This document shows, piece by piece, positions 19,201 to 27,217 of a stretch of DNA of 64,000 nucleotides (position 1 is the stretch's first letter; the number at the start of each line of letters is the position of its first letter). Under the pieces are notes generated by a model. That model was not told the origin of the DNA, ran no database searches, and saw only the letters and a list, made by a program, of their open reading frames with translations. The position numbers and the translations under genes were made by a program. Origin of the DNA: Ch67 sp041395845 (lineage in GTDB: Bacteria > Pseudomonadota > Gammaproteobacteria > Pseudomonadales > Ketobacteraceae); contig JAWKZS010000019.1 in the NCBI GenBank assembly GCA_041395845.1, positions 17,451 through 81,450 on the forward strand, written 5' to 3'.

Positions 19201-20917
19201 CTATACAACCAGAAAGTTGTTCACCTATTACAACGGGTCTCCGAGCACGGATCTCTCCAATGCTGCCAATAGCCTTGTTGATTCCAATACCAATATCACC
19301 AAAACCATGTTGGGTATTGAGGATGAAAGCGACGCATTCCGTACCACGTTGATTGAGTGGGCGCGTGGACGCGACACCAAAGATATTGATGGTGACGGCT
19401 CAACGACGGACGCACGCAAACGGCTATCTGATCCGTTACATTCAGTCCCTCACCTCGTAACTTATGGTGGAACAGACGAAAACCCGGATATCACTATTTT
19501 CTATGGGGACAACGAAGGCTTCCTGCACGCAATTGATGGTGCCACCGGAAACAGCTACTTCTCCTTTATTCCGGAAGAGTTGCTGCCAAACCTGGCCGAC
19601 CTCTACGAGAACAGCAATACTACCAAGCATCCCTACGGTCTGGATGCGCCACCAAACGCGTGGGTGAAGGACGTAAACAAGAATTTGATTATCGAAGAAG
19701 CAGATGGTGATCGAGTTTACGTATACATCGGCATGGGCCGAGGCGGTCGCAACTATTACGCTGTCGATGCCACCGATAGAACCAAGCCGAGAATGTTGTG
19801 GACTATCCGCGGAGGCTCGGGAGACTTCAGCGAACTCGGTCAGACATGGGCCCGCCCAGTGAAAACAACAGTTAACGTTAACGGTACCGTGACCGACGTC
19901 CTTATCTTCCCCGGAGGTTACGACACCAATCAAGATGATGTGAACGTCAGAAGCCCTGACAGCATGGGCCGAGCAATATTTATGGTAAACGCTGTGACAG
20001 GCGCAAAAATCTGGAGCGCAGGCCCTTCATCTCCACATAACCTAGTGCTGGATGACATGCTTTACAGCATCCCGTCAACTATCAGGGTGGTCGACATCAA
20101 CAACGATAAACTGGCCGATCAGTTATATGTTGGTGATATGGGCGGTCAGCTGTGGCGCTTTGACATCAACAACGGCAACGCTATCAGCAGCTTGGTGACT
20201 GGCGCCGTAATTGCTGATGTCGCGGGCAGCACCCCCGCCGAAGCTCGTCGCTTTTACCACGAACCCGATGTATCTGTACTTATCGAAAACAACGTCCGCA
20301 AGCTGGCGGTCGGTATTGGAAGTGGCTACCGTGGCCATCCATTGAACGACAGCATTGAAGATCGCTTCTATCTGTTCAAGCTACCCGACGTTGGTGGGGC
20401 ACCTGCGGACGGCCCGGATTCTGGTACATATCCGGATTATGTAACGCTGTCGGAAAGCGATCTGTACGATGCAACAGACAACCTAATTGGTGAGGGAACT
20501 GACGAACAAAAAGTGGATGCACTTGCAGCACTTCAGACCAAATCTGGCTGGTACATACGGATGGAGAACGAAGGTGAAAAAGTGCTGTCAGCTGCGACAA
20601 CCTTTGCCGGAACCATCTTCTTTACAACCTATTCACCTCGTGCCAGCACGACCGGTTGTACCCTTGGCAATGGCACATCACGGCGATACCAGGTGTTTGC
20701 AGCAGACGCCACGCCGCGAACCAACAGCGACGATCTTGCCGATACAGAAGGTCTGACAAAAGAAGACCGTGCAACTGAGCTGATGACAACAGGCATTGCT
20801 GCCGACCCCCAGATCCTTCGACTGGAAGGCGGCAACGTGGTATGCGTTGGTACAGAGTGCGAAGGACTGGGAGCGACTGACGCCATTACAAAAACCTACT
20901 GGTATTCAGCAGAGTAA
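16208..20917 (+). CDS. pilY1: Large PilY1-type tip protein with repeats inserted in its VWA domain (set 2)
   Basis: PilY1-type tip protein of 1569 residues, 500 longer than its set 1 counterpart. After a signal peptide (cleavage near A-R-A-D) the VWA domain begins, with MIDAS D-T-S-G-S at 49-53. It is interrupted at about residue 110 by a Ser/Thr/Asn-rich insertion holding three related repeats (156-339, 345-487, 505-673). It resumes at about 685 and reaches the VWA segment H-I-V-F-L-T-D-G-E-P near 790. The C-terminal beta-propeller has G-M-G-R-G-G-R-N-Y-Y and a calcium-loop motif D-I-N-N-D-K-L-A-D at 1296-1304. The repeats look like beta-sandwich (DNRLRE or carbohydrate-binding-like) modules; that assignment is from memory of pattern only. 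It probably presents extra binding surface at the pilus tip. Confidence 0.93.
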   Translation: MKLNKLSIYNGLLAFSLSLMAGMSARADDTEIFFGSSTGSKPNVLFILDTSGSMSSTDGGSTSRMDRMKSAFSSLVDNINNANVGIMRFNDPGGPVLYPVTNIDAPINLLTNLTGTISASNDDAEQDATGNVELNNTSLAITTRSSLGGSTITAIVDNSSRDAEQRIADGSTRTGSSSLDLNYDGASISGEFLNIVGVSFNSVNIPKDALILDAYVTFTVRSDSGWSRSAPLNMEISGQLSTSSSNFSSTTNNLSSRPRTSATRSWSITDSTPPANETLNTPNVSSVIQELVNQAGWTTSSNVTLFFQRPSGDTSTGVRSFYSRDSSSTRAPQLTVVYEIPTAPVVQTIGLRYPDLDIPRGAKITSASLEFTAANDSGDPAPAATFTITAENSGDSTPLAATSSNLTSRSQTTAAVNWTPGVWESNQTYSTLDEGAELKDIVQEVVNRSDWCGGNAITMLIQGSGTRLAAAYDASPSLAPKLKITYDPYDIAPGGGCISGELSYRVDTSTDDANVRLSNNHQTTGSSTLYLGNNDSSRPQATGIRFSNIQVPRNAVISSAYLEFTARYSNSGTSNLSIRVQESDNAPTFSWSNPVTSSARSYSSTVSWTAPNWTSDVTYQTSDIGSLVQSVVNRGGWNPGNAMAFDIRGTGTRRARSYDNSASRAPRLIIHYQADASTQTAQTTRHVIKALVEDMVPAGYTPIVDMMYEAALYYRGEDVYWGRIRGDASTMRSTNNDRRYFRLSHPASYTGGSEYLPAGCDGSNLSSTNCINSRIDGSPVYRSPIVDECQSNHIVFLTDGEPTQNQSASLIRSMTGESSCEGSGYRACANDIARFLANEDQNSSLPGDTQRVLTHTIAFNLDDSSGFLSGIATAGGGLAKSASTASELLTSFEEIFASIADPTDTTFVSPGVTVNAFNRLTHRDEIYFALFRPEKTPHWPGNLKRYRIDSTGTIYDSTGDDAIDTDTGFFTEGARSWWSSEDDGNSAEVGGAADRLSSYTTRKLFTYYNGSPSTDLSNAANSLVDSNTNITKTMLGIEDESDAFRTTLIEWARGRDTKDIDGDGSTTDARKRLSDPLHSVPHLVTYGGTDENPDITIFYGDNEGFLHAIDGATGNSYFSFIPEELLPNLADLYENSNTTKHPYGLDAPPNAWVKDVNKNLIIEEADGDRVYVYIGMGRGGRNYYAVDATDRTKPRMLWTIRGGSGDFSELGQTWARPVKTTVNVNGTVTDVLIFPGGYDTNQDDVNVRSPDSMGRAIFMVNAVTGAKIWSAGPSSPHNLVLDDMLYSIPSTIRVVDINNDKLADQLYVGDMGGQLWRFDINNGNAISSLVTGAVIADVAGSTPAEARRFYHEPDVSVLIENNVRKLAVGIGSGYRGHPLNDSIEDRFYLFKLPDVGGAPADGPDSGTYPDYVTLSESDLYDATDNLIGEGTDEQKVDALAALQTKSGWYIRMENEGEKVLSAATTFAGTIFFTTYSPRASTTGCTLGNGTSRRYQVFAADATPRTNSDDLADTEGLTKEDRATELMTTGIAADPQILRLEGGNVVCVGTECEGLGATDAITKTYWYSAE
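16673..18226 (+). repeat. Three tandem protein repeats inside PilY1 set 2
   Basis: Three diverged copies of one module are encoded here, at residues 156-339, 345-487 and 505-673 of the host protein. Shared features are I-P-x-x-A-x-I-x-x-A-Y or A-S-L-E-F-T near the start, a Trp followed by T-Y-x-T in the middle, V-V-N-R-x-x-W-x-x-G-N-A, and a closing R-A-P-x-L-x-I-x-Y strand. The second copy lacks the first strand block present in copies one and three. The copies are diverged at DNA level, so this is an old protein-level repeat and not a recent DNA duplication. Confidence 0.8.
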
Positions 20918-20925
20918 GGACAGAG

Positions 20926-21384
20926 ATGATGAAAACAACCTCAAAATACTCACAAGCCTTTACTCTCATGGAGCTTATGATTGTGGTTGCCATCGTCGCG
21001 ATTATCGCGGCGATTGGCTATCCCAGTTATCAAAGTTCTGTCGCCAAGGCCAAGAGAGCTGACGCAAAGGGTGCGCTACAAGGATTTACACAAGCAATGG
21101 AGCGTCACTTCACAGCAAACAACACTTACCTAGGCGCAGGAACAGCGGGCGCAGATACCGGCTCGCCGGGGATCTTTCCTTCAGAGGTTCCCTTGGACGG
21201 ACCAACAAAATACTATGACCTGACTATTCAAGCTGCTACCGCAACAACCTATACGTTGCGCGCCACGCCCAAAAACGCAATGGCCGGTGATGGTGTCTTG
21301 GAAATAGACAACACAGGCGCAAGGCGATGGGACGCCAATGCCAATGGTGCCTTTGACGCAGGGGAAAGCACCTGGAATAACTGA
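20926..21384 (+). CDS. pilE: PilE-type pilin with Ala at the -1 cleavage position (set 2)
   Basis: PilE-like (pseudo)pilin of 152 residues, 8 bases after pilY1. The leader reads S-K-Y-S-Q-A, followed by F-T-L-M-E-L-M-I-V-V. The residue before the expected PilD cleavage site is therefore Ala11, not the near-invariant Gly; the codon is GCC at 20956-20958. Glu at mature position 5 and the hydrophobic helix are intact. The C-terminal half has Y-Y-D-L-T-I-Q and ends without the usual cysteine pair. It closes the plus-strand operon and its stop lies 4 bases from the convergent ispH stop, with no terminator between. Confidence 0.9.
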   Translation: MMKTTSKYSQAFTLMELMIVVAIVAIIAAIGYPSYQSSVAKAKRADAKGALQGFTQAMERHFTANNTYLGAGTAGADTGSPGIFPSEVPLDGPTKYYDLTIQAATATTYTLRATPKNAMAGDGVLEIDNTGARRWDANANGAFDAGESTWNN

Positions 21385-21388
21385 CAGC

Positions 21389-22321
21389 CTACCGCAACTC
21401 TTTCGGCATCGAGAACACGATGTTCTCTTCCCGGCCGACCAGCTCACGGGGCGATTCACCGCCCCACTCCTTCAGGCGGTTTACCACCTGGGATACCAGT
21501 TCTTCCGGGGCGCTGGCGCCGGCTGTCACACCAATGGCCGTGGCGCCGGTCACCCACTCCTGCTGCAACTGATCCGGATGGTCGACCAGGTAGGCCCTGG
21601 CGCCGCAGCGCTCCGCCAGTTCACGCAGGCGATTGGAGTTGGAACTGTTGGGGGACCCCACCACGAACACCACGCCGGTTTCCAGCGCCAGGGTTTTCAC
21701 CGCATCCTGCCGATTCTGGGTGGCGTAACAGATGTCGTCCTTGCGGGGGCCATGAATAAGGGGAAAGGTTTCGCGCAACGCGTCGATGATGGCCGCAGTA
21801 TCGTCCACCGACAGGGTGGTCTGGGTTACATAGGCCAGACGCGCGGGATCACGCACCTGCAACTTCTGCACATCTGCCACGGTTTCCACCAGATAGATAT
21901 CACCGCCATTGGACTTGTCGTACTGCCCCATGGTGCCTTCCACTTCCGGATGACCTTCGTGACCGATCAGGATGCACTCCATGCCATCGCGGGAATAGCG
22001 CATGACTTCCATATGGACCTTGGTCACCAGCGGACAGGTGGCATCGAAGACTTTCAGGCCACGATCCGCCGCTTCGTTCTGCACCTGCTTGGAAACACCA
22101 TGGGCGCTGAAAATCACGATGGCATCATCCGGCACTTCATGCAGCTCATCGACGAATACCGCACCACGATCCCGCAGACCGTCCACCACAAACTTGTTGT
22201 GCACCACTTCGTGCCGCACATAGATCGGCGCACCGAACACGTCCAGCGCCCGGTTCACGATCGCAATTGCCCGATCAACACCGGCACAGAAACCGCGGGG
22301 ATTGGCCATCTTGATTTCCAT
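21389..22321 (-). CDS. ispH: 4-hydroxy-3-methylbut-2-enyl diphosphate reductase IspH
   Basis: IspH (LytB) is the last enzyme of the MEP pathway; it reduces HMBPP to IPP and DMAPP using a [4Fe-4S] cluster. The 310-residue protein has the three cluster cysteines at 12 (R-G-F-C-A-G), 96 (D-A-T-C-P) and 198 (D-D-I-C-Y-A-T-Q), plus H-E-G-H-P-E-V around 121-126. It is the last gene of the minus-strand run ribF-ileS-lspA-fkpB-ispH, 39 bases after fkpB. All catalytic features and the length fit the family. Confidence 0.97.
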   Translation of the reverse strand: MEIKMANPRGFCAGVDRAIAIVNRALDVFGAPIYVRHEVVHNKFVVDGLRDRGAVFVDELHEVPDDAIVIFSAHGVSKQVQNEAADRGLKVFDATCPLVTKVHMEVMRYSRDGMECILIGHEGHPEVEGTMGQYDKSNGGDIYLVETVADVQKLQVRDPARLAYVTQTTLSVDDTAAIIDALRETFPLIHGPRKDDICYATQNRQDAVKTLALETGVVFVVGSPNSSNSNRLRELAERCGARAYLVDHPDQLQQEWVTGATAIGVTAGASAPEELVSQVVNRLKEWGGESPRELVGREENIVFSMPKELR

Positions 22322-22360
22322 CGTGTGCTCGCTCGCTATCGTGAAAGGTAAATGAATGGT

Positions 22361-22831
22361 TCAGCCCTGCAACTGCACGGCCTGTGATGCTGCATCGACA
22401 ACATTGATGATTTCCACCTGGAAGGTCAGATCCTTGCCTGCCAGCGGATGATTAAAATCGACCGTGACCTGATCGTCTGACACCTCGACCACCACACCGG
22501 GCAGTTCGGCTTTGCTCTTGTCCGCAAAGGATACCACCACGCCGGGCTCCAGCAGCATGTCCCGGCTGAACAGGCCACGCCGCATGATCTGGATGTTATC
22601 GGGGTTGTGCGGACCAAAGGCGTTGGCCGCCTCCAGCAGGATGGAGCGCTTGTCGCCGGCTTTCAGGCCAAACAGACTCTGCTCGAACCCGGGCAACAGA
22701 TTGCCATCACCCACGGTGAAGGTCGCCGGTTTGCGATCCCGGGTGGAATCCACCACGGCACCATCGAGCAGCAGCACCGAAAAGTGCAGGGTCACGCGTT
22801 TGCCGGGGCCGATACGCAGTTCGTCAGTCAT
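22361..22831 (-). CDS. fkpB: FKBP-type peptidyl-prolyl isomerase FkpB (SlpA)
   Basis: SlyD/FkpB-class prolyl isomerase of about 156 residues that assists folding in the cytoplasm. The family pattern V-T-L-H-F-S-V-L-L-L-D-G and V-G-D-G-N-L-L-P-G-F-E opens the FKBP fold, and a chaperone-type insert-in-flap region sits in the middle. N-H-P-L-A-G-K-D-L-T-F near the end is characteristic. I used ATG at 22831. A GTG three codons upstream (22840) overlaps the lspA stop as GTGA and is an equally possible start by coupling. Its place between lspA and ispH is conserved in gammaproteobacteria. Confidence 0.93.
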   Translation of the reverse strand: MTDELRIGPGKRVTLHFSVLLLDGAVVDSTRDRKPATFTVGDGNLLPGFEQSLFGLKAGDKRSILLEAANAFGPHNPDNIQIMRRGLFSRDMLLEPGVVVSFADKSKAELPGVVVEVSDDQVTVDFNHPLAGKDLTFQVEIINVVDAASQAVQLQG

Positions 22832-22836
22832 GGTCG

Positions 22837-23367
22837 TCACTTGTTGGGGTTGCGGATCATGTCGATGATCATCATGGCAGCGCCCACGGTAATGGCGCTG
22901 TCCGCTATATTAAACGCGGGGAAGTGACTGGCGCTCCAGGTATTGGCGGGCGGCCAGTAAAAGTCGAGAAAATCGATGACATGGCCCAGAAAAACCCGGT
23001 CAATCAGATTGCCGATCGCGCCACCGAGAATCAGGGACACGGCTGTTGCCAGCCACCAGTCCGTCTTCGGCATTTTGCGCAGCCAGGCAATCAGCACACC
23101 ACTCACCACCAGACCAATGGCCGTGAAGAACCAGCGCTGCCAGCCCCCGGCGTTAGCCAGAAAACTCCAGGCCGCTCCCGGATTGTAAACGTGGGTCAAG
23201 TTGAAGGTGGGAAACACCTGCACGATCTCGCCGTATTCCAGGGTAAAGACGATCACCCATTTGGTGATCTGGTCCACGACGACCGTAATGAGTGACAGCC
23301 ACAACCACTTCAGCTGCCCCACAGCCCCTTCGACTTTGACTTGTCCGGCTTCGGTCATCGTATTCAC
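22837..23367 (-). CDS. lspA: Prolipoprotein signal peptidase LspA
   Basis: LspA is the inner-membrane aspartyl peptidase that removes signal peptides from diacylated prolipoproteins such as BamD. The 176 residues have four membrane segments. The family motifs Y-N-P-G-A-A-W-S-F and G-N-L-I-D-R-V-x(6)-V-I-D-F carry the catalytic Asp pair. I chose the GTG at 23367 because GAGGAAG lies 9 bases upstream; an ATG three codons later has no ribosome site of its own. The start abuts the ileS stop directly, the classic ileS-lspA arrangement. Confidence 0.95.
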   Translation of the reverse strand: MNTMTEAGQVKVEGAVGQLKWLWLSLITVVVDQITKWVIVFTLEYGEIVQVFPTFNLTHVYNPGAAWSFLANAGGWQRWFFTAIGLVVSGVLIAWLRKMPKTDWWLATAVSLILGGAIGNLIDRVFLGHVIDFLDFYWPPANTWSASHFPAFNIADSAITVGAAMMIIDMIRNPNK

Positions 23368-26178
23368 TCAGCAATACTTCCTCAGTTCGCCTTCACCGTC
23401 GACGTTATCGACACAACGCAGGCACAGTTCCGGGTGAGCAGCGTTGGCCCCCACATCGGCCCGATGATGCCAGCAGCGCACGCACTTGGCGTGCTCACTC
23501 TTTTTCACTTCTACCCGCAAGCCGTCGACTTCGGTGATGTCGCCACCCTGATTCCACTGATGCACCCGCACGGCGGACGTGATCAGCGCAAAACGCAATT
23601 CTTCACCGAGCCGGTCCAGATCCGCTTTCAGTTCGGCACTGCAATGCAGATCCACCTCGGCTTCCAGGTTGCCGCCCAGCAGACCTTTGGCGCGGGCTTC
23701 TTCCAGCTGCTTGTTCACCGCGGTTTTCACATCCTGCACGGTCTGCCAGAAATCACCGTTCATGGCTTCGCCGGCAGGCAGTTCGTACAGTCCCTGATAC
23801 CAGGTTTCCAGATGCACGGAGGCACTGCGCTGGCCCGGCAGGAACTGCCACAACTCATCGGCGGTAAAACTCATGATCGGCGCGATCCAGCGCACCAGCG
23901 CTTCAGCGATGTGGTACAGCGCGGTTTGCGCGGAACGGCGCGCCACACTGTTTTCCTTGCAGGTGTACTGGCGATCCTTGATCACATCCAGATAGAACCC
24001 GCCCAGATCCACGATGCAGAAGTTGTGCAGCTTCTGGTAAATCTGGTGGAACTGGAACTTGTCGTAACTGGTGATCAATTCCTTCTGCAGTTTCGATGCA
24101 CGATGCACCGCCCAGCGATCCAGCGCCATCATGTCCTGCGGCGCCACCATGTGCTCGGCAGGATCAAAGCCGTTCAGGTTCGACAGCAGAAAACGCGCGG
24201 TGTTGCGAATGCGACGATAGGAATCTGCGGTGCGCTTGAGAATTTCGTCAGACACCGACATTTCGCCACGGTAATCCGTCGCACTGACCCACAGCCGGAT
24301 GATGTCGGCACCCAGGGTTTTCACTACGGTTTGCGGGGACACCGTGTTACCCAGCGACTTGGACATCTTCTTGCCCTGGGCATCCACGGTGAAACCATGA
24401 GTCAGCACAGTCTTGTACGGTGCTTCGCCGCGAATGGCGAGACTGGTCTTGAGGGACGACTGGAACCAGCCGCGATGCTGATCCGAGCCCTCCAGATAAA
24501 GATCCGCCGGCGCGCGCAATTCCGCACGCTGATCCAGTACGGCAAAATGGGTCACACCGGAATCGAACCAGACATCCAGGGTATCGGTCACCTTGTCATA
24601 CTGCGCGGCTTCAGCGTCCAGCACTTCACTTGCATCCAGATCGAACCAGGCATCCATCCCGCCCGCTTCGACTTTCTTCGCTACTGCTTCGATCAGTTCA
24701 GCGGTGCGCGGATGCAATTCCTGCGTATCCTTGTGCACGAACAGAGCGATCGGCACACCCCAGGTGCGCTGACGGGAGATACACCAGTCGGGACTGGCAT
24801 CCAGCATGCCTTCGATGCGGGCCTTGCCCCACTCCGGCACCCACTCCACTTTGTTCACCGCTTTCTTGCACGCATCCAGCAGGCCGTTCTGATGCATGCT
24901 GATGAACCACTGCGGCGTCGCACGGAAGATCAGCGGCGTCTTGGTGCGCCAGCAATGGGGATAGCTGTGGGTCATTTTCGCCTGCTTGAGCAGCGCGCCT
25001 TTTTCTTCCAGCGCTGCCAGAATTTTCGGCTCCACATGATAGACATGCTCACTGGCAAACAGCGGCGTGCTTTCGCCATAGGTACCATCTGCGCCCACAT
25101 AATTCAGCGTGCCGATGCTGTATTTCAGGCCGACATTGAAGTCATCCATGCCGTGGTCGGGCGCGATGTGTACAGCGCCGGTACCGGCATCGGTGGTCAC
25201 GTGATCACCCAGCACCACCGGCACCACCCGCTCATAGAACGGATGCTGCAGCTGCAGGCCTTCCAGCTGCTCGCCGGTGGTTTCACCCAGCACAGCCCAG
25301 GTTTCCACACCGTAGCGTTTGCACACGTCTTCCACCATGGCCGACGCCAACAGAATGATTTCGTCGCCAGCGCCGGCATCCAGTTGTACGAGGCTGTAAG
25401 GCAGATCACGGGCCAGCGCGACTGCCTGGTTGGCCGGCAACGTCCAGGGTGTGGTGGTCCAGATAACCACGGACACCGGCAAAGCAACATTGTCGACGCC
25501 AAATTTTTTCGCGAACGCCGCCACATCCAGCGGGCGGAACCGTACATCGATCTGGGTCGAGGTTTTTTCCTGATATTCCACTTCGGCTTCAGCCAGGGCT
25601 GAACCACCCACCACGCTCCAGTACACCGGCTTGAAACCTTTCACCAGATGGCCGTTCTGGGCAATGCGCCCCAAGGCCCGGATGATGTCGGCTTCGAATT
25701 TGAAATCCATCGTCAGGTACGGATTCTGCCAGTCACCCAGCACACCCAGACGGATGAAATCGGTGCGCTGGCCGTCGACCTGCTTCATGGCGTATTCACG
25801 GCACTTCTTGCGGAATTCCCCATAGGGAACCTTCACGCCCGCCTTGCCGATTTTCTTTTCCACGTTGTGTTCGATCGGCAGACCATGACAATCCCAGCCC
25901 GGCACGTAAGGCGCATCAAATCCGCTCAGGCGTTTCGACTTGAGGATGATGTCCTTGAGAATTTTATTCACGGCATGGCCGATGTGGATTTCGCCGTTCG
26001 CGTACGGAGGGCCATCATGCAGGATGAACTGTGGGCGTCCCGCAGATGCCTTCTGAATCTGGCCGTACAGATCGATCTTGTCCCAGTGCTTGAGCAGTTC
26101 CGGTTCACGCTGCGCCAGGTTCGCTTTCATCGCGAACGCGGTATTGGGAAGATTGAGCGTTGCTTTGTAATCGGCCAT
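23368..26178 (-). CDS. ileS: Isoleucyl-tRNA synthetase
   Basis: Class I aminoacyl-tRNA synthetase of 936 residues that charges tRNA-Ile. The HIGH motif appears as H-I-G-H in G-E-I-H-I-G-H-A-V-N-K, and the K-M-S-K-S loop is in G-K-K-M-S-K-S-L-G-N. The connective editing domain contains W-T-T-T-P-W-T-L-P. The C terminus has the zinc-binding set C-V-R-C-W and C-L-R-C. Length matches the E. coli enzyme. It lies 30 bases downstream of ribF and directly upstream of lspA, so it is probably part of one transcript. Confidence 0.98.
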   Translation of the reverse strand: MADYKATLNLPNTAFAMKANLAQREPELLKHWDKIDLYGQIQKASAGRPQFILHDGPPYANGEIHIGHAVNKILKDIILKSKRLSGFDAPYVPGWDCHGLPIEHNVEKKIGKAGVKVPYGEFRKKCREYAMKQVDGQRTDFIRLGVLGDWQNPYLTMDFKFEADIIRALGRIAQNGHLVKGFKPVYWSVVGGSALAEAEVEYQEKTSTQIDVRFRPLDVAAFAKKFGVDNVALPVSVVIWTTTPWTLPANQAVALARDLPYSLVQLDAGAGDEIILLASAMVEDVCKRYGVETWAVLGETTGEQLEGLQLQHPFYERVVPVVLGDHVTTDAGTGAVHIAPDHGMDDFNVGLKYSIGTLNYVGADGTYGESTPLFASEHVYHVEPKILAALEEKGALLKQAKMTHSYPHCWRTKTPLIFRATPQWFISMHQNGLLDACKKAVNKVEWVPEWGKARIEGMLDASPDWCISRQRTWGVPIALFVHKDTQELHPRTAELIEAVAKKVEAGGMDAWFDLDASEVLDAEAAQYDKVTDTLDVWFDSGVTHFAVLDQRAELRAPADLYLEGSDQHRGWFQSSLKTSLAIRGEAPYKTVLTHGFTVDAQGKKMSKSLGNTVSPQTVVKTLGADIIRLWVSATDYRGEMSVSDEILKRTADSYRRIRNTARFLLSNLNGFDPAEHMVAPQDMMALDRWAVHRASKLQKELITSYDKFQFHQIYQKLHNFCIVDLGGFYLDVIKDRQYTCKENSVARRSAQTALYHIAEALVRWIAPIMSFTADELWQFLPGQRSASVHLETWYQGLYELPAGEAMNGDFWQTVQDVKTAVNKQLEEARAKGLLGGNLEAEVDLHCSAELKADLDRLGEELRFALITSAVRVHQWNQGGDITEVDGLRVEVKKSEHAKCVRCWHHRADVGANAAHPELCLRCVDNVDGEGELRKYC

Positions 26179-26208
26179 TGTCGGTTCGATGCCTATGTCG
26201 GTATATGA

Positions 26209-27138
26209 TTAATTTTGCGAAAAATAATGCCGTGCTGTTTCGATATCCTGCTGGATCGCCGCTTTCAGCGCGTCCAGCCCACTGAATTTCTGTTCATCGC
26301 GGATCTTGTGCCGGAACACCACCTGCACATGATGACCATAAATGTCACCATTGAAATTGAACAGATGCACTTCCAGCCGCACCCGTTGACCATTCACCGT
26401 GGGACTGGTGCCAAGATTCGCCACCCCCTGGCGCACACCGCCATCCAGCCCTTGTACTTCCACGGCGAACACACCACTGATGGGCGTCCGAATGCGCTTG
26501 GGCAGCAGGTTGGCCGTCGGAACGCCAATGGTTCGCCCCAGGCGCTGACCATGGATCACCCGGCCAGACATGAAGAACGGCTGACCCAGCATTCTGCCCG
26601 CGTAATCGAAGTCAGAACGCTCAAGGGTTTCGCGCACCCGCGTGCTGCTCACACGCTCCCCGTCCATCTCGAAGGTGCAGGTATGCTCGACGGTGAACCC
26701 GGCCCGCAATCCAGCCTGTTGCAGAAAGGCAAAATCGCCACTGCGATCATGTCCAAAGCGGAAATCATCCCCCACCACCAGATGGCGGATACCAAGCCCG
26801 TTGATGAGAATGTCATCGCAGAACTCCTCGGCGGACTGGGCGCTGAAAGCATTATTGAAACGGACGCACAACACGCGGTCGACGCCCAAAGCAGCCAGCA
26901 CTTCGCACTTTTCACGGAATGTCATCAGCCGCGCCGGTGCCTGCTGGGGCGCAAAGAATTCCCGCGGCTGGGGCTCGAACACCATGACCACTGATGGCAG
27001 CCCCAGGGCTTTGGCTTTCGCCGCCACCTGGGCCACGATCGCACGATGGCCAGCATGGACCCCATCGAAATTACCGATGGTGGCCACACACCCCCGATGC
27101 CGGGGACGCAGATTGTGAACGCCGCGAATCAACTCCAT
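26209..27138 (-). CDS. ribF: Bifunctional riboflavin kinase / FAD synthetase RibF
   Basis: RibF phosphorylates riboflavin to FMN and adenylylates FMN to FAD. The ATG at 27138 gives 309 residues starting M-E-L-I-R-G; the longer open frame upstream does not look like protein of this family. The N-terminal nucleotidyltransferase domain has A-T-I-G-N-F-D-G-V-H-x-G-H and G-D-D-F-R-F-G. The C-terminal kinase domain has G-R-V-I-H-G-Q-R-L-G-R and G-V-P-T-A-N-L. It is the usual neighbour of ileS. Confidence 0.96.
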   Translation of the reverse strand: MELIRGVHNLRPRHRGCVATIGNFDGVHAGHRAIVAQVAAKAKALGLPSVVMVFEPQPREFFAPQQAPARLMTFREKCEVLAALGVDRVLCVRFNNAFSAQSAEEFCDDILINGLGIRHLVVGDDFRFGHDRSGDFAFLQQAGLRAGFTVEHTCTFEMDGERVSSTRVRETLERSDFDYAGRMLGQPFFMSGRVIHGQRLGRTIGVPTANLLPKRIRTPISGVFAVEVQGLDGGVRQGVANLGTSPTVNGQRVRLEVHLFNFNGDIYGHHVQVVFRHKIRDEQKFSGLDALKAAIQQDIETARHYFSQN

Positions 27139-27217
27139 ACTGGTGCCATGCTGCCAAAAGCCCAGCATTATAGCGGAGTTGGGCGACCGATTTAACAGAA
27201 ACTCCGTAAGGGTGACA

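Noticed and set aside
23341..25602. 753-codon open frame antisense to ileS
   Set aside because: It lies wholly opposite ileS, has His/Arg/Gln-rich composition typical of the complement of a G+C-rich gene, and has no ribosome site or recognisable domain.
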